Assembly (NCBI GenBank): GCA_016875015.1 | Contig: VGSJ01000006.1 | Location: forward strand, 1 to 63,660 | DNA length: 63,660 nucleotides | From: Deltaproteobacteria bacterium | Lineage (GTDB): Bacteria; Desulfobacterota; Desulfobaccia; Desulfobaccales; 0-14-0-80-60-11 | Reading direction: 5' to 3' | In this document: positions 60,735 to 63,660 of the stretch, one piece after another | Position numbering within the stretch: position 1 is the stretch's first letter | Layout: every line of letters starts with the position of its first letter | The notes under the pieces: generated by a model | What the model saw: only the letters and a program-made list of their open reading frames with translations | Told to the model about the DNA's origin: nothing | Databases searched by the model: none | Position numbers and translations under genes: made by a program

Positions 60735-61813
60735 TGCATGTGGGCCTGCTCATTTACGGGAGCCTGACCGCCATCTCCGGCGGCTTCATCTATGACCGGA
60801 ACCTGGTCCGGTATCTTAGGGAGCAGGGCGACCGGGTGGACGTCATCTCTCTCCCCTGGCGCCGCTATGGGTTAAGCCTCCTGGACAACCTTAACTCCGG
60901 CCTCCGCCGCCGGCTCACCCAGGCCGGCTTTGATGTTCTCCTCCAAGATGAGCTGGCGCACCCCTCCTGTTTCTGGCTCAACCAGCGCCTGCGCCCCCGG
61001 TTGAGCTACCCCGTGATCGCCATCGTTCATCATCTGCGCTGCCGGGAGCGCCATCCGGCCTTATTGAGCCGGCTGTACCGCCGGGTGGAAAAACGCTACC
61101 TGGCCTCGGTGGACGGTTTCATCTGCGTCAGCCGCACCACCGGGGCGGACGTGGAGGATTTGGTGGGGCGGGCCCGGCCATTGGTGGTGGCGCCGCCCGG
61201 GGGCGACCGTTTGACCGGAAAAATCACCGCAGAACAAATTGCTGCCAAGGCGGTGGAACCAGGGCCTTTAAAAATTATCTCCGTGGCCAACCTAATTCCC
61301 CGGAAGGGAATCCATACCTTGATAACTGCTCTGGCCAGTCTGCCTCACAACGGTTGGCAACTCACGGTTGCCGGCAGTCTGAATATGGATACAAGTTATG
61401 TTGGCAGTATTCGCCGCCAAATTGCGCAGGATGGTTTGAACGCCAGGATATCATTGCTGGGAACGGTTTCCGACGAAGAGCTGGCCGTGCTGCTCCCCCA
61501 ACACCACCTCCTGGCGGTGCCATCATCTTATGAAGGCTTCGGCATCGTCTACCTGGAGGGCATGCATTTCGGCCTGCCCGCCATCGCCGGAACCGCCGGC
61601 GCCGCCAAAGAACTCATCCGCCATGACCACAACGGCTTTCTGGCGCCTCCGGGGGATGCCGACGCCCTGGCCCGCTGTATCAGCCTCCTGGTGGAGGACC
61701 GGGAACTCCTGAAACGCCTTTCTCTGACGGCGCATCACTCGGCTGCGGCCCATCCTACCTGGAACGAGAGCGCCGCCCGAGCCCGGGCCTTCCTCCAGAG
61801 TTTCCTGAGGTGA
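60734..61813 (+). CDS. Glycosyltransferase family 4 (GT-B), third copy
   Basis: 359 residues. HVGLLIYGSLTAISGGFIYD begins the N-terminal half; LVVAPPGGDRLTGKITAEQ, KIISVANLIPRKGIHTLITA and VPSSYEGFGIVYLEGMHFGL are the GT4 C-terminal motifs. GTG start overlapping the PTPS stop by one base, hence tight coupling. Less GC-rich in the middle third than its neighbours. Possibly adds a sugar to the PTPS-derived or SPASM-modified product. Confidence 0.88.
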   Translation: MHVGLLIYGSLTAISGGFIYDRNLVRYLREQGDRVDVISLPWRRYGLSLLDNLNSGLRRRLTQAGFDVLLQDELAHPSCFWLNQRLRPRLSYPVIAIVHHLRCRERHPALLSRLYRRVEKRYLASVDGFICVSRTTGADVEDLVGRARPLVVAPPGGDRLTGKITAEQIAAKAVEPGPLKIISVANLIPRKGIHTLITALASLPHNGWQLTVAGSLNMDTSYVGSIRRQIAQDGLNARISLLGTVSDEELAVLLPQHHLLAVPSSYEGFGIVYLEGMHFGLPAIAGTAGAAKELIRHDHNGFLAPPGDADALARCISLLVEDRELLKRLSLTAHHSAAAHPTWNESAARARAFLQSFLR

Positions 61814-62754
61814 CCGTGTCCGGCCCGGCTGCTCCCGACTTTATCCGCTATCTGGCCGCCAAAAAAGGCCTGGATGACCGCTCCCTGAATCGGCGGGTGT
61901 GGGACCACCTGGCCCGGGCGGTGCGGGACCGGCCGGACCCCGCCCCCCTCCGGGTCCTGGAGGTGGGCTGCGGCATCGGCACCATGGTGGAGCGGTTGCT
62001 GGACCGGGGTTTGCTGACCCGGGCGGCGTACACCGGCATCGATGTGGAGCCGGAGTTCATCCGGGCGGCCACGGAGCGCCTGCGCAGTTATGCGGCGGCG
62101 CGCCATGTCCTCCTGGCAGAGGAGTCCGGCGGGGTCCTGCTCTTTTCGACCCCTGGCCAAGAAGTCCGGATAACTTTAGAAGTCGCCGACCTCTTCGATT
62201 TCCTTGGCCATGAGCCGGGAAAATCGGCCTGGGACCTGCTCGTCGCCCATGCCGTCCTGGACCTGATCGACCTCCCCACCGCCCTGCCCCGCCTCTTGGC
62301 GCACCTTTCTCCCGGCGGGCTCTTCTATTTCAGCCTCAATTTTGACGGGGCCACCACCTTTGAACCCCCCATCGACCCGGACCTGGACGCCTTGATCGAA
62401 GCCCTGTATCACCGCACCATGGACACGCGAAGCCGCCAGGGCCAGCCCTCAGGCAGCAGCCTTACCGGGCGCCGACTCTTCGGGCGCCTCAAAGAGGCGG
62501 GCGCCCGGGTGGTTGCGGCGGGCAGTTCCGACTGGGTGGTCTTTCCCGGCCCGGACGGCTATTCCGGGGATGAAGCTTACTTTCTCCACTTTATCATCGA
62601 TACCATCAGCCGGGCCTTGCACGGCCACCCGGAATTGGCCGGGAGCGGTTTTCAGGCCTGGGTGGCCCGGCGCCACCGCCAGATCGAGTCGGCGGAATTG
62701 ACCTACATTGCGCACCAGCTAGATTTTCTGGGATTAAAGAACTTGAAACAATAA
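61810..62754 (+). CDS. SAM-dependent methyltransferase (class I)
   Basis: 314 residues. Motif I is LRVLEVGCGIGTMVERLLDR, with GIDVEPEFIRAATERL as motif II. Then a family-specific insert (HVLLAEESGGVLLFSTPGQE) and motif LLAHLSPGGLFYFSLNFDG. It starts at GTG overlapping the third GT gene by four bases. N-, O- or C-methylation of the cluster's product is plausible. Confidence 0.85.
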   Translation: MTVSGPAAPDFIRYLAAKKGLDDRSLNRRVWDHLARAVRDRPDPAPLRVLEVGCGIGTMVERLLDRGLLTRAAYTGIDVEPEFIRAATERLRSYAAARHVLLAEESGGVLLFSTPGQEVRITLEVADLFDFLGHEPGKSAWDLLVAHAVLDLIDLPTALPRLLAHLSPGGLFYFSLNFDGATTFEPPIDPDLDALIEALYHRTMDTRSRQGQPSGSSLTGRRLFGRLKEAGARVVAAGSSDWVVFPGPDGYSGDEAYFLHFIIDTISRALHGHPELAGSGFQAWVARRHRQIESAELTYIAHQLDFLGLKNLKQ

Positions 62755-62833
62755 AAAAACCGGGGAAGAAATTTTTTGAAATAGAAAGAAAAAAGAGGAT
62801 AGAATATTCTGAAAAAGCTAAATTGGACTAATT

Positions 62834-63433
62834 ATGCGACCCTCATGGGATGAATACTTCATGCTCATCGCCAAGCTGGTGAGCACCCGGAGCACCTGCA
62901 ACTCCCGGCCTACCGGCGCGGTGCTGGTGAAGGACAGGCAGATCCTGGCCACGGGCTACAACGGCTCCATGCCCGGGGCGTCCCACTGCTCGGACCAGGT
63001 CATGGCCGACGGCAGCCCCTACTGTCACCGCCGGGCCTTGAGAATCCCCGACGTGGACAAGTACAACTACTGCCGGGCCTCCCATGCCGAAGCCAACGCC
63101 ATCGCCCAGGCGGCCCGCTACGGCGTGGCCATCAAGGGGGCGATGCTCTACGTCACCTTGCAGCCCTGTTTCGTGTGCATCAAGCTTTTGGCCACAGCCC
63201 AGATTAAGAGGGTTTACTTCGAGCTGGCCTACGGGTCCAACGATGCGGCCCGGGACGATTTCTGGATGAACGCGGTGGCCGAGGCGGGCTTCGAGGTCTT
63301 CCAGGAACTCCCTGTTACGCCGGGGGCCCTGGAATTTATCCTGCCGAGCCTCACGGGGATGACCTCCCGGCGGCGTCTGGCGGCCACGGCGGCGGCGGAG
63401 CCGAACTTCGTCGGCGCGGTGGAGTCCGAGTAG
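62834..63433 (+). CDS. dCMP deaminase (ComEB-like cytidine/deoxycytidylate deaminase)
   Basis: 199 residues. The catalytic zinc site is SHAEANAIAQAA (His84, Glu86) with LQPCFVCIKLL (Cys112, Cys115). The upstream SHCSDQV...YCHRR Cys/His residues fit the extra zinc site of dCMP deaminases. Makes dUMP from dCMP for thymidylate synthesis. The C-terminal 40 residues are an Arg/Ala tail. It lies 80 bases after the methyltransferase and may be co-transcribed but is likely unrelated in function. Confidence 0.9.
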   Translation: MRPSWDEYFMLIAKLVSTRSTCNSRPTGAVLVKDRQILATGYNGSMPGASHCSDQVMADGSPYCHRRALRIPDVDKYNYCRASHAEANAIAQAARYGVAIKGAMLYVTLQPCFVCIKLLATAQIKRVYFELAYGSNDAARDDFWMNAVAEAGFEVFQELPVTPGALEFILPSLTGMTSRRRLAATAAAEPNFVGAVESE

Positions 63434-63462
63434 GGGAAGGGGTCTGGCGCGCCCGGGGATAA

Positions 63463-63480
63463 GGGGCAGGCCCCCCGGAT
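63463..63480 (+). terminator. Weak candidate terminator after the dCMP deaminase gene
   Basis: GGGGCAGGCCCC followed by CCGGATTTTTTG. The stem is short and the T-run offset, so this is a low-confidence call. Nothing else is recognised from 63434 to the window end apart from an unexplained minus-strand frame. Confidence 0.35.
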
Positions 63481-63660
63481 TTTTTGCTGGTCCCCGGCCA
63501 GAGACAGCCGCCCCACCGACTTGAGTTTGACGGCGGGGCAGACCTCGGGGTCCGCCACCCGTTTAATCAAAGCCAGGTCCCGCCCAGCAGTGTCCGGTTT
63601 GGTTTTTGCATTGAAGGATGCTCGTTATACGTAGTCCAACAGTTCATAAATTCACTAACG

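Noticed and set aside
1..63660. CRISPR array
   Set aside because: No regularly spaced direct repeats with unique spacers and no cas gene; the repeats present are palindromes or one-off dispersed elements.
1..63660. tRNA or rRNA genes
   Set aside because: No cloverleaf-like sequence with a GGTTCGAATCC-type T arm, and no rRNA signature, was found by eye; a tRNAscan run could overturn this.

Overview
The window looks like a GC-rich chromosomal segment of a Gram-negative anaerobe, most likely a Desulfobacterota (former Deltaproteobacteria) lineage of the Desulfobacca/Syntrophobacter type. The evidence is an outer-membrane inventory (RND efflux trio, Mla-type lipid transporter, lipoproteins, a beta-barrel), an NtrC-type sigma-54 activator, DUF1844, DUF4292, DUF5661 and DUF5320 families, B12-type and SPASM radical SAM enzymes, and intergenic regions full of REP-like hairpins. 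The assignment is inference from gene content; no rRNA or tRNA gene is visible.

Layout. 0.15-4.9 kb (minus): a proteostasis block with a hypothetical protein, an NtrC-like regulator, an Hsp20 and a CDC48-type double AAA ATPase. 5.4-5.8 kb: an IS3 orfA remnant cut by a 160-bp repeat. 5.8-12.2 kb (minus): RND pump (outer-membrane protein, adaptor, permease). 12.5-18.5 kb: DUF5661, DUF5320, a Cache-like lipoprotein, then an MlaE-MlaF-MlaD-auxiliary lipoprotein operon ending in a Nudix hydrolase. 18.7-20.7 kb: an orphan pair of peptide-type ABC permeases. 21.0-22.3 kb: two tandem secreted TPR paralogues sharing a CX5C motif. 22.3-25.8 kb (minus): NAD(P)HX repair enzyme, CBS protein, TsaE, TPR membrane protein. 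26.2-33.6 kb: beta-barrel, HisH-HisF, sigma-32, TPR lipoprotein, DUF4292 lipoprotein, Mut7-C protein. 33.8-38.6 kb (minus): MoaB/MogA-like, MOSC, EF-G-like GTPase, MFS exporter. 38.8-40.7 kb: YggT, DUF167, DnaJ. 40.7-43.3 kb: an AT-richer accessory patch with a structured-leader candidate, a NYN ribonuclease and a B12-type radical SAM protein. 43.4-47.3 kb: a NitT/TauT-type ABC transporter between two inverted copies of the 160-bp repeat, next to a broken toxin-antitoxin locus. 47.5-55 kb: DUF4239, an EipA-like protein, a LivG-like ATPase, Prs, IspE, DUF1844, SerA and its aminotransferase. 55.1-63.4 kb: a putative biosynthetic cluster (zinc dehydrogenase, SPASM radical SAM, three glycosyltransferases, a PTPS/QueD-like enzyme with Glu at the usual Cys position, a methyltransferase), then dCMP deaminase.

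The most novel items are: (1) a three-copy 160-bp MITE-like element, two copies of which end exactly where a gene is broken and two of which bracket an ABC transporter in inverted orientation; (2) a promoter-hairpin-terminator leader in front of the NYN nuclease gene, which could be an attenuator or a small RNA; (3) the PTPS/glycosyltransferase/radical SAM cluster, possibly making a glycosylated pterin-like product; (4) the CX5C secreted TPR paralogues.
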